64,000 nucleotides of DNA from Garcia nutans (GCA_947685225.1 CANTUV010000008.1:42219501-42283500); one strand, 5' to 3'. Counted from the stretch's first letter, positions 24,080 to 36,100 are shown. Numbers and translations are program-made. The notes: generated from the letters alone by a model not told the origin.

Positions 24080-26759
24080 TGTAACACCCCTTCTCAACCT
24101 ACATATGTAAGCCGAGTAGAGGCGCCACACTATCCTAATGTTGCTACCAATTTTACTTAGTCAAATTTTTAGTTTCGATTTTTACAGAAATTTTGCCATA
24201 GTATTGCCTAAAAATTGAGTCCCAAGTGTCGACAAAACTGTTTTTTTTTTCTGATTTTTAAAACATTTTACACAAACCAATGCAAATAAAATCATTCTCA
24301 GTACACTCCCAATAAATCCCCCTTATAACCTCAACTACAACCTGCAAAAAGGATTTACACTTCTAGTACAATATAAAGTAAAGGTTTATTATGAAATACA
24401 GTAGATAAAATATTTGTTCACTATGCAGCGGAAAATAACAATATTTACAAATTCATATATATATATCCAAACTCAAGTTTTACAACCCATAAAATTTATA
24501 CATTTCTTTGGCAGTCAGTCTTTGATCTTTAAGCCCACTATCAACACCTCAAAATCTAGACTTGACTCGGCCTAGAGGAACTCTCTGGTTCTTCCCTGTC
24601 ACCGATTTCAATAATGTATGTATAGTAGTCATCTCATTATTCATTTGTTTCACCATTCAATAGTCACATTTAAACAAACACAAGCATGGGCCCAAAAATA
24701 ATCTAATATGCCATTCAAAGTTCAGAGTTACTGTTTTGGTCTATAATCATAATCATCAATACATTTATCCATGGATATTCAACTAGATTTGAGTTTACGA
24801 CCCAGTCATTTCACCCAATCTAGTTTCAATAATTTGTTTTTGAGGCTTACGACCCGGTCATTTCACCCCAAAAACATCACATTTCACATTTTTCAACTGG
24901 AATCGGCTTACGACCCGGTCATTTCACCTATCCAGTGATTTATAGGCATGCCGCCAAAACCAGAACTCTGAAAATTGAATAAACATATTAGGCACACAAC
25001 CATTTCATTCATTTGTTTATCAATATATTTTCATTTTATTTCTCATTTCATATTCCACAATTAATTAGGCAACCATGCCTCCATTATATATTTCATTTGC
25101 ATATCATAGCCAATAACCATGGCATCATATCTCAAATGATCTCAAATCACAATAAAACAATTCTTCATAATATCATATCTTTCACATTTCATTTCATCAT
25201 CACATCTTTTACATTTCATATTCCATATTTCATTTCATCATTCAAATGGATATAATCAATGGCATTAACACATATTTTACATACTCATCACAACATTCAC
25301 ATCATACCAAACATACATTATTAATATGCATTAACAATGTATTAGATTTCTTAACACATTTACAATCAAATGTATGTTAAATCTCAACATCATATGAATG
25401 TATGAAATAATGTAATTTTTACTTACCTTAAAACCAACTCACACCAATCTATACACTTACTCTTCCAAGAATCCTCAACACTTAGGCTAGGGCAAATCAC
25501 CCTCTTCACAACCTAATCCAAAAGGAGTATTAGCAAAATGACCATATGAATAGTACATTCTGGTTTTAGACTCTACTCTATCCTTATTTTGAAAATTTGT
25601 ATAAAATAATCTACTTGACTAAAAATTCTAAAATTTTTACAGAACTAAATTTTACATCTTAAAATCATTCCTTTAAAATTTCAGATCAAACTGAATACAA
25701 AATCTTGGTCAAATAGTTCACTCAACCAGACTGCCCCAATTGCCCTGCATCCTGGCAGCAGTTCTGAACTTTGTGAATTCCATAAATTAAATTCACTCAA
25801 CGTGGTTCCAAATTATTTTTCTCAAATACTAGACTCACTAAGCAACAACATATCCAAAATTCAATTGAATATGATTTTTCTACATTTTATTAAAAATCCC
25901 GAAATATAGCTGTCTCAGTTAAGGTACCTGCTGGAACAGGTTTAGTAAAAATAATCTTTCCAAAATCATAACCATTCCAAAATCGAATCAACATATTTTT
26001 CAGTCATTCTAGACTCATAGAGACACAACATATCAAAAATTCACTTCAAGAACATTTTTCTATATTTAATTAAAAATCATATAAGTCACAGCCTTTACTA
26101 ATTGTAAAACAGAAAAATTTTCACTAAACACAACTCTTCCTATTCCATCACCAACACCAACCTAACTTCTTATCTTTAATTCCATTTCAACACTTACGAA
26201 CACACCACAAGCAATCCTAACCATATTATCAACAACACTTCATCAAACTCAAAAATAACTTCAAAAACAACAAGAGCAATCAAGAGAGAACTTACCAAAA
26301 TAATGAAATTTCTTGAAATTCCAACTTGTTTATTTGAAATCTCCTTCAATTTTGGTCTTGGAAAATCAAATCCCTCTTTTGCTCTCTTGCTTGAGTGATG
26401 GCCGGCCAAACACAAAGGAAGAAGAAGAAAAATAATTATGAATGGCAAAGTCAACTTTACTCTCTTCTTTAAATCTCCACCAAGTAATTTAAAAAGAAAA
26501 TTACTTAAATACCCTCACCTATTTATTTTACTTCTCTTTCACTTATTACCCTATTTAGTAATTTCACAAAGAACAAAATAAATATCCTCATCCCTTGACC
26601 AACACATTTGACTTGTATATATGTTGTATATATTTCCATATACACAACATATACACTTTCCTTTCAATTTCTTTTCTCTCCCAAATTAACATATACATTT
26701 TAATTCAAATAAAACAACAATTATACTAAAACTTCTAAGCACATTTTTGGGATATTACA
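24080..26759 (-). mobile_element. Element F 5' LTR
   Basis: 2680 bp, minus strand, TGTAATATCCC at 26759 to GGGTGTTACA at 24080. It has donor-like AGGTAAGT (near 25428), an AGCCA/TGGCT-type hairpin (near 25110), repeated TTACGACCCGGTCATTTCACC segments (24790-24930), and an acceptor-like TTTTCAG (near 24972). Unlike the other long LTRs it lacks the paired CTAAGC hairpins. Confidence 0.9.
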
Positions 26760-26900
26760 CATATGTTTTACCAATTGTATGTTTTACCAATTGCATTTCC
26801 AAAATCTTCTTTTTAATTCTTATTTAAACTTTTCAAAACTTTTCTTTTTAATTTCACTTAGGCCGAGAATCTCGAACCTAAGCTCTGATACCAAAATAAT
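26760..26900 (-). mobile_element. Element G leader with primer-binding site
   Basis: Short internal segment of G next to its 5' LTR, with the tRNA-Met site as GCTCTGATACCA at 26882-26893. Its sequence after the primer site closely matches that of LARD-1 at 36458-36550. It is cut at 26760 by F. Confidence 0.82.
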
Positions 26901-27187
26901 TGTAACGCCCCCGTACTCTATATAAGCACTATACATATACCTGGTATACATACAATGCGTATATAAAGTATAAGAATGTCACTTTTCGTTTCAATTTAAA
27001 AACCTTTATCCAAGTACAAGCAATATTATATTAGTTTAAAGAACATTTACAAAAGTCATTATTCTTATCAAAACTACAACATAATTAATATTACATATGT
27101 ATGCATCACCTTCTAGTTGGTCTCGAGATACTCTTACCCTTTTCGTGGCATAACAACTAGGCTTCCAGATCATCCGCATAAATACCT

Positions 27188-27224
27188 GCGCGATTACATA
27201 TCCGCGCTAAGCCCGAGAGCTTAG
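27188..27224 (-). other. Paired hairpins in G LTR
   Basis: On the minus strand, CTAAGC pairs with GCTTAG across TCTCGG, then GCGCG pairs with CGCGC across a 10-base loop. Confidence 0.68.
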
Positions 27225-28146
27225 TAGTATAAATAAATATTAAAATATACTTTACAAAATAATCATACCTCATGTTTTTAGCATTATGTTCTATTGTTCG
27301 CTTACCCCGTTTTTCCTTTCTCAATGCATTCTTCATATATTTCCACTAATCTCATAAAATTATACACATATTTACATAGAACATTCACAATACAATACTT
27401 ACCATTTCTATCTCATATACATATACATATACATCATTTCAACAAATCACCTTTCAATGGCCTATCCAAACCTTCATGAAAACAATTCTTACAAATTCCA
27501 CATTCATATACATTGTACACAACATACTATATTTTCATAAACTCATATCTCAACAAAGCTCCTCAAGCCATATTCACTTTCAATATATCAATACACACAT
27601 TACAAAATCATACTTCATAACATTGTATTATTCACAATTCATTAAACATAAATCATATTTTCATCAAAAGCATTCATAGATCTCATTATTCATTTATTTC
27701 AACATTTGGATATCACATTGACAACAAAGACAGACTCGGGCCCAAACAACACGCTAATATGCCATTCAATTTTCAGAGTAATGCTTTGGTTTAATCATCA
27801 CATTTATCAATATCATTATCCCAACTAGGCTTCAAGGATTTAGGTTCAACCAAGCTTCAAGGGGAACAAAGCATGCTAAGTATCAACCCAACTTGGCTTC
27901 AAGAACCAATCCAACCTAGCTTCAAGGGTTGTAACATCTCAATTAGGCTTCAAGGATTAGACCCAACCAAGCTTCAAGGGGAGTAAAACATGTTAAACTT
28001 CAACCCAACTTGGCTTCAAGGATCAAATCCAACCTAACTTCAAGAGATTGTTACTCATATTAGGCATGCCACCAACAACAAACTCTGAAAATGGAATAAC
28101 ACATTAGCTATACAATTCATTTATCAATTTCATTCTCAATTGAATT

Positions 28147-28256
28147 ATCATAGCCAATAACAATGGCTTCACATTTCATTTGAATCATCATAGCCAATCA
28201 CAATGGCTTCATATCATATTTGAACCATCATAGTCAATAACAATGACTTCACATCA
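28147..28256 (-). repeat. Three tandem hairpins with a compensatory change
   Basis: A 40-bp unit repeated three times. Units at 28152-28168 and 28192-28208 can pair AGCCA with TGGCT. The third (28232-28248) has AGTCA with TGACT, so both arms changed and pairing is kept. Other LTRs have a single unit. Confidence 0.7.
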
Positions 28257-28713
28257 TATTATATCTCAAATCATATCATAATATTTCATTATTCAATTGT
28301 ACATAAGCAATTACTTCATCATATCCTTCACATTATATATATAGCATCATTGGTATAACATCACAAATTACATTATTCACATACCACATTACAATTCACA
28401 AGGTTCACAATGCATAAGACATAATATGGTTCATATAGTATCAACATTATCATCCAATCATATTGATCAATTCATCACTCAAGTATACCTAATCAATGAC
28501 ATTGCACATACTTTTTCAATGATCATTATATCTTCCACATTTCCTATATCATCATTGATATATATACATAACAATTTACATTATTCATGGATTTAGAACC
28601 TTCCATATCCATTTAGTTGGATCATTATTATTTTAATTGGGTTTAGGTACAAAAAACATTTGAAGATCCAACAATGTATGAAGAACAAATAACAAACACA
28701 AAAGTTAACACCC

Positions 28714-28995
28714 TCATGGGACACGGCCAAGCTTGTGGCCGTGTCTCCCAACACAATCATCCAGTGGCCAACACACTCAAGGGGCACGGCCAAGCTTGTG
28801 GCCATGTCACTCAACACCAATTCATCCGAGGCAGACACGGGCAAGGGACACGGCCGTGTCTCTCAACAAAAATCCAACAGTAACGAACACAGGCAAGGGA
28901 CACGGCCAAGCCAATGGCCGTGTCTCTCCAAAACTCATCCAACACGGCCAGGTTTGCCCTAACTTGGCCGTGTCTCTCATAACTTAGCCGTGTCC
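28714..28995 (-). repeat. GC-rich palindromic array in G LTR
   Basis: At least seven copies of GACACGGCCA or GGCCGTGTCTC, alternating in orientation, so that inverted neighbours could form hairpins. Confidence 0.75.
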
Positions 28996-29512
28996 TTCAT
29001 TGATTTAAAGACCAAACACTTCAAAATTCATCCAAACCCTTCAAAATTCACACCACCACCCTCTTAACCATTATCTTTGTTTATATTTATCAATTTTCTA
29101 TCACCTTAACATTTATATAACTTCATTATATCATCATACTAATTAATATATATATATATATACATCACTAGAATCAATTACTCAAAGTACCAATTCATTT
29201 ATTCTAAACCCTAACTCAACCATTCATCATCATCCTCACAATTATCTCAACATATCATCACTTAGTTATCAATTCCACACATTTACATACTTCAATCTTT
29301 CATTATCTTCATCTTACACACCAATTATACCAAACATAACCTCAATCCAAAAGAAAATCAAAACAAGAAGATAAAGACTCATATATACATATAATCAATA
29401 AAATCAACTCAAGAGATTAATACTTACTTGAATATGTTGCCAAATCTTCATCTCCATCTTCAATACTCTTAAAATCCTTAAGAAATTTGATGAAGATCAT
29501 CACCTCTCTCTA

Positions 29513-29534
29513 TCTCTCTCTCTCTCTCTCTCTC
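29513..29534 (+). repeat. (TC)n microsatellite
   Basis: About eleven TC units in the G LTR leader; a (TAA)n run follows at 29608-29630. Confidence 0.85.
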
Positions 29535-29829
29535 GTGCAAGAACCAAAAAGGGGAAGAAGAAGAAAAAAAAGAAAATATCTCCTCCTCTTCTCACGGTAA
29601 CCATATATAATAATAATAATAATAATTACTTATTTCCAAAAATCCTCCACCACACCCTTTCTTCTCTTGACTTTTCTTTTGACCAATTTATATGTATTAT
29701 ATATTAACATATATACAACATATACATTCCATTTACACAATCATTTCCTTTGCAAAAACATATATACCTTTAATTTAAATCACACAACAATTGTATTAAA
29801 ACTTCTAGGGCATATATTGGGATATTACA

Positions 29830-31044
29830 GTACACATCTTGCATTATTGCATTGTTGATTATTGTGAAGAATGTACTTTGCTATGCTTATATCAATGATG
29901 ATATATATATGTATTATATGAATGATATGATGATGCAAATGACTGTACATTTGAAAGATGAATTGCTAAGATGGGTATTGAGATGTGATGGAATGTAAAG
30001 CCATTGTGGTTGGCTATAATGACTTTAATGAGGCATGTTTTCCAAATTGATGATGAGAATTGAGAATGGAATTGATAATGAAATAATGAATGAATTGTGT
30101 GTCTAATGTGTTATTCCATTTTCAGAGTTTTGTTGTTGGTGGCATGCCTATTAGTAACAATCTCTTGAAGTTAGGTTTGATTTGATCCTTGAAGCCAAGT
30201 TGGGTTGAAGTTAAACATCTTTTACTCCCCTTGAAGCTTGGTTGGGTCTAATCCTTGAAGCCTAATTGAGATGTTACAACCCTTGAAGCTAGATTGGATT
30301 GGTTCTTGAAGCCAAGTTGGGTTGATACTTAGCATGCTTTGTTCCCCTTGAAGCTTGGTTGAACCTAATCCTTGAAGCCTAGTTGGGATAATGATATTGA
30401 TAAATGTGATAATTGAACCAAGGCATTAACTCTGAAAATTGAATGGCATATTAGTGTCTTTTGGGCCCATGCTTGTCTTTGTGTAATTGTAATTCAATAA
30501 TGATTGAATGATTGAATAATGAAATCTATGGAAAGTCATTGAAATGTGTGGCATTGCATTAAAGCATATTGTTAGTATCGTTTGTACTACTGAGCCGTTG
30601 GCTCAGCGAGATTGTGGTTCATCGTGCAGGTGACAGAGTTGAACCCGAGAGTTCCTTGAGACCGAGTGAGTCTAGGCATTGAAGAATTTATTTTGGGACT
30701 TAAAGATCAGAGAAAAGCTGCCAATCATGTATAATTTCTTCATGTTTTGTAAAGTATTGACTTTAATGTAAATTTAGGTAAAACTGTAAACATGGACTTG
30801 AATGTATTCACATATGTAAATATATTTAAAATTTCCACTGCGTATTAAGTAAAAGTTTATATCTACTTTGTTTTTATAATAAAAGTAAACTACTTTATTT
30901 TCTATATTGTATAATGAGAAAGAATGTCTTATGTTTTAAAATGATTGAAGTGTTAAAGGAAACCGTAGCATCTCTATGTTCGGTGTGCGTATACTACACT
31001 GTGGTGCTATGTAGTGTGCGTGTACGAGATGTAGGGGTGTTACA
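29830..31044 (+). mobile_element. LTR fragment H (3' part)
   Basis: Related to but clearly diverged from the second half of the D LTR (from about 9910). It includes the AGCCA...TGGCT hairpin near 30000, acceptor-like TTTTCAG near 30120, CTTGAAG module at 30160-30390 and paired hairpins at 30590. It ends GGGTGTTACA at 31044. The left part is missing where G lies, so G probably inserted into H. Confidence 0.78.
30590..30627 (+). other. Paired hairpins in H
   Basis: CTGAGCC-GTT-GGCTCAG: compared with D, the A:T pair is replaced by G:C on both arms, a compensatory change. The second hairpin is weaker (GCGA...ATCGTGC). Confidence 0.68.
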
Positions 31045-31264
31045 GGTTCAATATAAATTAGTTGGGAAATTGAATAATTGATATATGGATGATGTATATA
31101 ATGATTATTATTATGAGATGTTGAAGTTATATAAGTGTTAAATTAATTGGTAATTGATGTATGTTATGAGTTTGATCAATTATTATCTTGGATTTTCTAT
31201 ATGTTTGTGTTTATTGAAGTTAAAAACATAGAATACATGAGTTTGGTACGAAACAGAGGCAAAA

Positions 31265-31405
31265 TGGATGCCACGGTCGTGGCAAATGAGTGCCACGGCC
31301 GTGGCAAGTGAGGGAAACGACTGTGGGGGTTTAGAGAAAAGTGGGCAGATTCGTTTGCTAACCCACGGCCGTGGGGTTGTGAGGCCACGACCGTGGGGAC
31401 TTAGA
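31265..31405 (+). repeat. GC-rich palindromic array in I
   Basis: Five copies of GCCACGGCCGTGG or near variants, each itself a near-perfect palindrome. Confidence 0.7.
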
Positions 31406-32734
31406 TAGTGGTTTTGGTTTATAATTTGTGATCTATGAGTCTAGTATGAGACTAATAGGTGAATAATTATATTGGAATTCAGGTGTATTTGTAAATAAGT
31501 GCGTATTATTCCTTTTGGATTAGGTTGTGAAGAGGTTGAGTTGCCTTAATCCATATAATGAACAATTCTTGGAAGAGGAAGTGTATAGATTGGTGTGAGT
31601 TGTTCTTGAGGTAAGTACAAACTTACATGGTTGCATTCATTTACATGATTTTGAGACTTAACACATTTGGTTATAAATGTGTTAAGTAATTTACTATATT
31701 GTTAATACAAATTGATTAATGTTATGATTTGTATAATGTGAAAGATATGATGATCATTCAAAATGTATGTGCAATGCAATTAGTTATGATGAATACTTTA
31801 ATGATGAATTGTTTTAATGTGAATTGAGATATGATGAGATGTGATGCCATTGTGGTTGGCTATAATGATGCAAATGAAATAATTGTGGCATGTTTGCCTA
31901 GATGATTATGAGGAAATGAGAATGGAATTGATAATGAAATAATAAATGAATTGTGTGTCTAATGTGTTATTCCATTTTTAGAGTTTTGTTATTGGTGGCA
32001 TGCCTAATAGTAACAATCTCTTGAAGCTAGGTTGGATTTGATCCTTGAAGCCAAGTTGGGTTGAGGTTTAGCATGCTTAACTCCCCTTGAAGCTTGGTTA
32101 GGTCTAATCCTTGAAGCCTAGTTGAGATGTTACAACCCTTGAAGCTAGGTTGGGTTTGGTTCTTGAAGCCAAGTTGGGTTGATACTTAGCATACTTTGTT
32201 CCCCTTGAAGCTTGGTTGAACCTAATCCTTGAAGCCTAGTTGGGATAATGATAATGATAAATGTGATAATTGAACCAAAACATTAACTCTGAAATTTGAA
32301 TGGCATATTAGTGTCTTTTGGGCCCATGCTTGTCTTTGCTTAAAGGTGAACTATGAATAATGAATTAATTGAATAACATAATGACATGTAATGTTATGAA
32401 GTATGATACGATTACAATACATAAGTAAATTATTGAAAAGAAATATGGCCTGAGAAGCTATGCTGAAAGATGAGATTCTGAAAGTACAATATGACATGTA
32501 ATATGTATATGGATGTGGACATTGTGAGTATTATTTTATGAATGTTTTAATAAGTTATGGAATTGTGATTTTGAGTTAATGATATATGTATATATGTATA
32601 TAATTATGAGATTAGTAGAAATATATGAAAAGTGTAATTGAAATGGGAAAACATGATAAGAAAATAATGATACATGATGTTAATATATGAGTATGATTTT
32701 CTGTATTGTATGTTTATAATATTTATTTGTACTA

Positions 32735-32770
32735 CTAAGCTTTCGAGCTTAGCGCGGTTGTGTAAATCGC
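32735..32770 (+). other. Paired hairpins in I
   Basis: CTAAGCT-TTCG-AGCTTAG (7-bp stem closed by TTCG, a stable tetraloop in RNA), then GCGCG with CGCAC partly paired. Confidence 0.7.
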
Positions 32771-33144
32771 ACAGGTGAGTAGGTGGTTGATCTGAAATCA
32801 AATCGTTATGCCATAAGAAGGGTAAGAGTATTTCGAGACCAACTAGAAGGTGGTGCATACATGTATAATTTAATTATGTGTATTTTGATAAAAATATATT
32901 CATATGTATAAATGAATTTTGATAAAGACAAGATCATTATATATTTGTAAGATCATCGAAAGTATAATGATTTTGTAAATGTTCTTTAAGTAAAATGTAT
33001 TATTGTTTGGAACTAGAGTAAAGGTTTTTAATCTGAAATGAAAAGTGACATTCTTATACTTTATATACGTGCTGCATGTATACAAGGTATATGTATAGTA
33101 CTTATATAGAGTATGGGGGTGTTACAGAATCTACCCTATCACCT

Positions 33145-33181
33145 GCGCAATGAATCACAATCGCGCTAAGCCAAAGCTTAG
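33145..33181 (-). other. Paired hairpins in J
   Basis: Minus strand: CTAAGC-TTTG-GCTTAG, then GCGCGAT with ATTGCGC (one G:T pair). Confidence 0.68.
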
Positions 33182-33476
33182 TGGTATAAACATTGATAAT
33201 AATATAGTTCAAATACAATGCTAATGCCCAACACAAAAGAATATTATATCTCATAGCATTATATCATTATATCTTGATAAATTACTCAATTGTTACATAA
33301 TTCATAATTCACATAAAAGCAAACACAAGCATGGGCCCAAAAGGATCTAATATGCCATTCGAATTCCAGAGTTACTGCTTTGGTCCAAGATAAGAACATT
33401 TGTCTAGCCCGAAGGCGAATCATAATCTCAATGGGGATTACCTCATATGTAACATCCCAACTAGGCCTCAATGACT

Positions 33477-33481
33477 AGGCC
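33477..33481 (+). repeat. Target-site duplication AGGCC (left) of LARD-1
   Basis: AGGCC just before TGTAATATCC at 33482 and again at 43026-43030 after GGTGTTACA. Confidence 0.92.
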
Positions 33482-34403
33482 TGTAATATCCTCATATATG
33501 CCCTAGAAGTTGTGATTATGTTGTTGTTGTTGTTATATAATTGGATTGAATATATGTGTTAAATTACAAGAGAAAAGAAATAGAGAAAAGAATGTTTATG
33601 TATATGTGATTTGGGAAAGAATTTAGGGTTTAGAGAGAATGGTATATGTTGTGTATATGATGATATATATAACATATAAGTTGGTCAAAATGAAGAGTCA
33701 AGGAAAGAAGATATTTATTTTGTTAAGTGTGAAGTTACTATAAAGGGCATGTAATGAATGGTAATCAAGACAAATGGTATAAGGGTGTTTAGGTAATTAC
33801 TCTTGTTGAATCACTTGGTGGAGATTTAAAGAGGTGATATTTTGTCTTTTCTTCATTTCCTTCTTCTTCTTCTTCTCTTCTCCACGTTGGTTGGCTCCTC
33901 CTTAGACAAGAGAGAGCAAAGTGAGATTTGTTTAATTCTAACATCAAATTGAAGGGAGAATCAAAGGATTTAATTGAAGATTTGTGGAATTCAACAACTT
34001 AGGTAAGTTCTTTCTCTTGATTTTCCTTTGTTCTTTTGAAATTGTGTTTGGGATTGGTGAGTTGATATGGATGGTTGATTAAGTGTGTTTGTGATGTGTT
34101 TTTAAGTATTAAGTTTTGAAGGAAGTGAATTGTCATTGATTTGGGAAGTGAAGAAGTCTTGGAAAAGGAAGTGTTTAGAAGTGGTGCTTAAGGTAAGTAC
34201 ACACTTGTTTCTCTTGCTAATTGAAGTTGTTTGAAAGTTTGATTGTTATATGTTGGTGATGAAAATGTTGTGATGAGTATGTAAAATAATTGCTAATGAT
34301 GTTGATTATGTCCATTTGAATGAGGTTATGTTGTGTACAATGTGTTTTAAGTTAACCAAAAGAAGTTTGGCTACATTTAGGGTTTATGTATGAGAGACGT
34401 AAT

Positions 34404-34625
34404 TTGGGACGGTCGCTATTAGTCATGGGCGGTCGCTATTTAGTCATGTGCGGTCGCGACTTAGGTCGGACTTCTGACCGTGAAACCTACTGTGATAGGG
34501 TTTCATCTTTTGATTGTGAAGTGCGGTTGCGACTTAGGTCGGGCTTCTGACCGCGAAATCTACTGTGATAAGGTTTCATCGTGTAACTGTATGGCGCGGT
34601 CGTATTCAGGTGAGGCGCGACCGCT
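34404..34625 (+). repeat. CGGTCGC array in LARD-1 5' LTR
   Basis: Repeats of GGCGGTCGCTATT, GCGGTCGCGACTTAGGTCGG and TTCTGACCGCGAAA, with inverted partners GCGACCGC. Recurs at 40975-41187 in the 3' LTR with one T/C difference seen. Confidence 0.72.
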
Positions 34626-35735
34626 AGAAGTGTTCTGTTCTGCTTTATTTGAAGCAATTTAATTTTGTAACAAGATTCTCAAATACATGTTAAATAGATC
34701 ATCCATATGAGTTGTCAAGGATCAAAATAGAGATCATTTGTCTAACATCATTGTTGAGATTGAACAATGTTATATTATGTATTGTGAATGGTAATGTATT
34801 ATATTGTTTGCATAACGTGACTAGTGTTATGACTTAAATAGCGCGAAAGAGGCGATGATCATTCAAAAAGGTACGTACAATGTAATTTGTTATGATAAAC
34901 GTTTTAATAATGAATGATGTTAATGTGTCTTGAGAAATGATTGAAATGAAATAAATAGACATATTGTTTATATGACGATGAATTTAAGATACATATGCAA
35001 TGAAATTAATGATGTATGTTCGAATAATGACATGTTCGTGTAGTTAATGTAATTGGTGTTGTATATATATATATCAATAATGATGTGTATGATGTGAAGC
35101 CATTGTGATTGGCTATGATGATTCAATTGAAAGAGATAAGGCATGTTTGCCTAATTGATGATGAGATTGATAATGAAATAATAAATGAATTGTGTAACTA
35201 ATGTGTTATTCGATTTCAGAGTTCTGGGTTTGGAGGCATGCCTATAAAATGAAAAAGGTAACAGTCTTGCCGGGTTGAGGATCTCTTCATTTTGAGTTGA
35301 ATTGAGATCCAAGAGACTGGGTCTGTTACACTATGAGAAATTCTAATTATGAGATATATGATTGGTAACAGTCTTGCCGGGTTGAGGATCACCTCGAGTT
35401 TAGCCGAGTTGATGATCCAAGAGACTGGGTCTGTTACGCTATCCATGGATAGAGATATTGATATATGATGCCTACGGGCTTGATAATTATGATTATAGAC
35501 CAAAGCAGTAACTCTGAACTTTGAATAACATATTAGTGTTTTGGGCCCGAGTCTGTCTTTATTGTCAATATGAAATGCAAGTATTGAAATATTGATTGTG
35601 AGTATTAATACTGAATTATGCTTGGTGAATTGTGAATAATATAATGTTATTAAGTGTAATATGTAAATGAATTGTGGTTGATGATAAAGGTTGTCTTTAT
35701 TGGAAATGTGATTTATGATTTGTATGATATGTAAT

Positions 35736-35882
35736 TTGTGTATTGCAATAATGAGTGATATGATGTGTAATGTGTGTATTGCAATAATGAGTGTATGATA
35801 TGTAATGTGTGTATCGCAATAATAATTGGTATGATAGGTAAAGTGTGTATTGCAATAATGATTGGTATGGTATATATAATGT
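35736..35882 (+). repeat. 35-36-bp minisatellite in LARD-1 5' LTR
   Basis: Four units of TGTGTATTGCAATAATGA followed by a variable half. Same copy number in the 3' LTR at 42304-42450. Confidence 0.8.
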
Positions 35883-36100
35883 AGGGGTATTAATATATTG
35901 GTTTTGAGTATTGGTGATGCATTGGGGTTGGTGATAATATTATGTATATATGTACATCATATATGAAATTAGCTATGATATATTAAAGATGAAATTAAAA
36001 AGAAAAGAAGATATGATAAGAACTAATTATATATTGAATTGATGTATCATTATATGTCAATACTTCTATACTATATGTTTATATCTTTATAGTTGGACTA

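Larger units (their letters stand above)
18607..26759 (-). mobile_element. Element F: minus-strand Tekay/Del-type chromovirus (3' LTR truncated)
   Basis: Reading right to left: 5' LTR 26759-24080, primer site, gag-pol 23911-19255, polypurine tract, 3' LTR from 19208 that stops at 18607 after about 600 bp. I see only two differences between the two LTRs over those 600 bp, so the insertion is recent. The loss of about 2.1 kb of the 3' LTR is at a junction with the gag fragment, with about four bases of shared sequence (CCAA), which suggests deletion by illegitimate recombination. Confidence 0.92.
26901..29829 (-). mobile_element. Element G 5' LTR
   Basis: 2929 bp on the minus strand from TGTAATATCCC (29829) to GGGGGCGTTACA (26901). 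It carries paired hairpins at 27188-27224, the inverted CTTGAAG module (27825-28055), three tandem hairpins (28147-28256), a GC-rich array (28714-28995), (TC)n at 29513 and (TAA)n at 29608. The matching 3' LTR is not in the window. The ORFs across the GC array in all three frames come from the repeats and are not genes. Confidence 0.87.
31045..33126 (+). mobile_element. LTR fragment I (3' part)
   Basis: Begins inside an LTR related to C (compare near 4600) and ends GGGTGTTACA at 33126 with a last 70 bp very close to the C LTR. The middle has a CCACGGCCGTGG array (31265-31405), donor-like GAGGTAAGT at 31609, acceptor-like TTTTTAG at 31981, the CTTGAAG module (32008-32245) and paired hairpins at 32735. 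It is therefore a separate family from C. The left end is lost at the border with H. Confidence 0.78.
33127..33481 (-). mobile_element. LTR J, left part (truncated)
   Basis: Minus-strand LTR sequence that continues at 43031 after LARD-1. The left end is cut inside the LTR, just past its paired hairpins (33145-33181), where fragment I ends. Confidence 0.8.

Noticed and set aside
24080..26759. Paired CTAAGC hairpins in element F LTR
   Set aside because: Looked for at the expected place (near 24600) and not found; only the region just after them is similar. Recorded as an exception to the hairpin finding.
28674..28987. Three overlapping ORFs of 69-84 codons rich in His, Gly, Arg and Pro
   Set aside because: All three frames are open only because the GACACGGCC array is GC-rich and repeated; no start context, no homologue recognised, and similar arrays in other LTRs are not open in a consistent frame.
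31045..33126. Fragment I as the missing part of the C 5' LTR
   Set aside because: I overlaps C LTR sequence already present at 4600-8668 and has a different middle (CTTGAAG module, CCACGGCCGTGG array), so it is a separate LTR.
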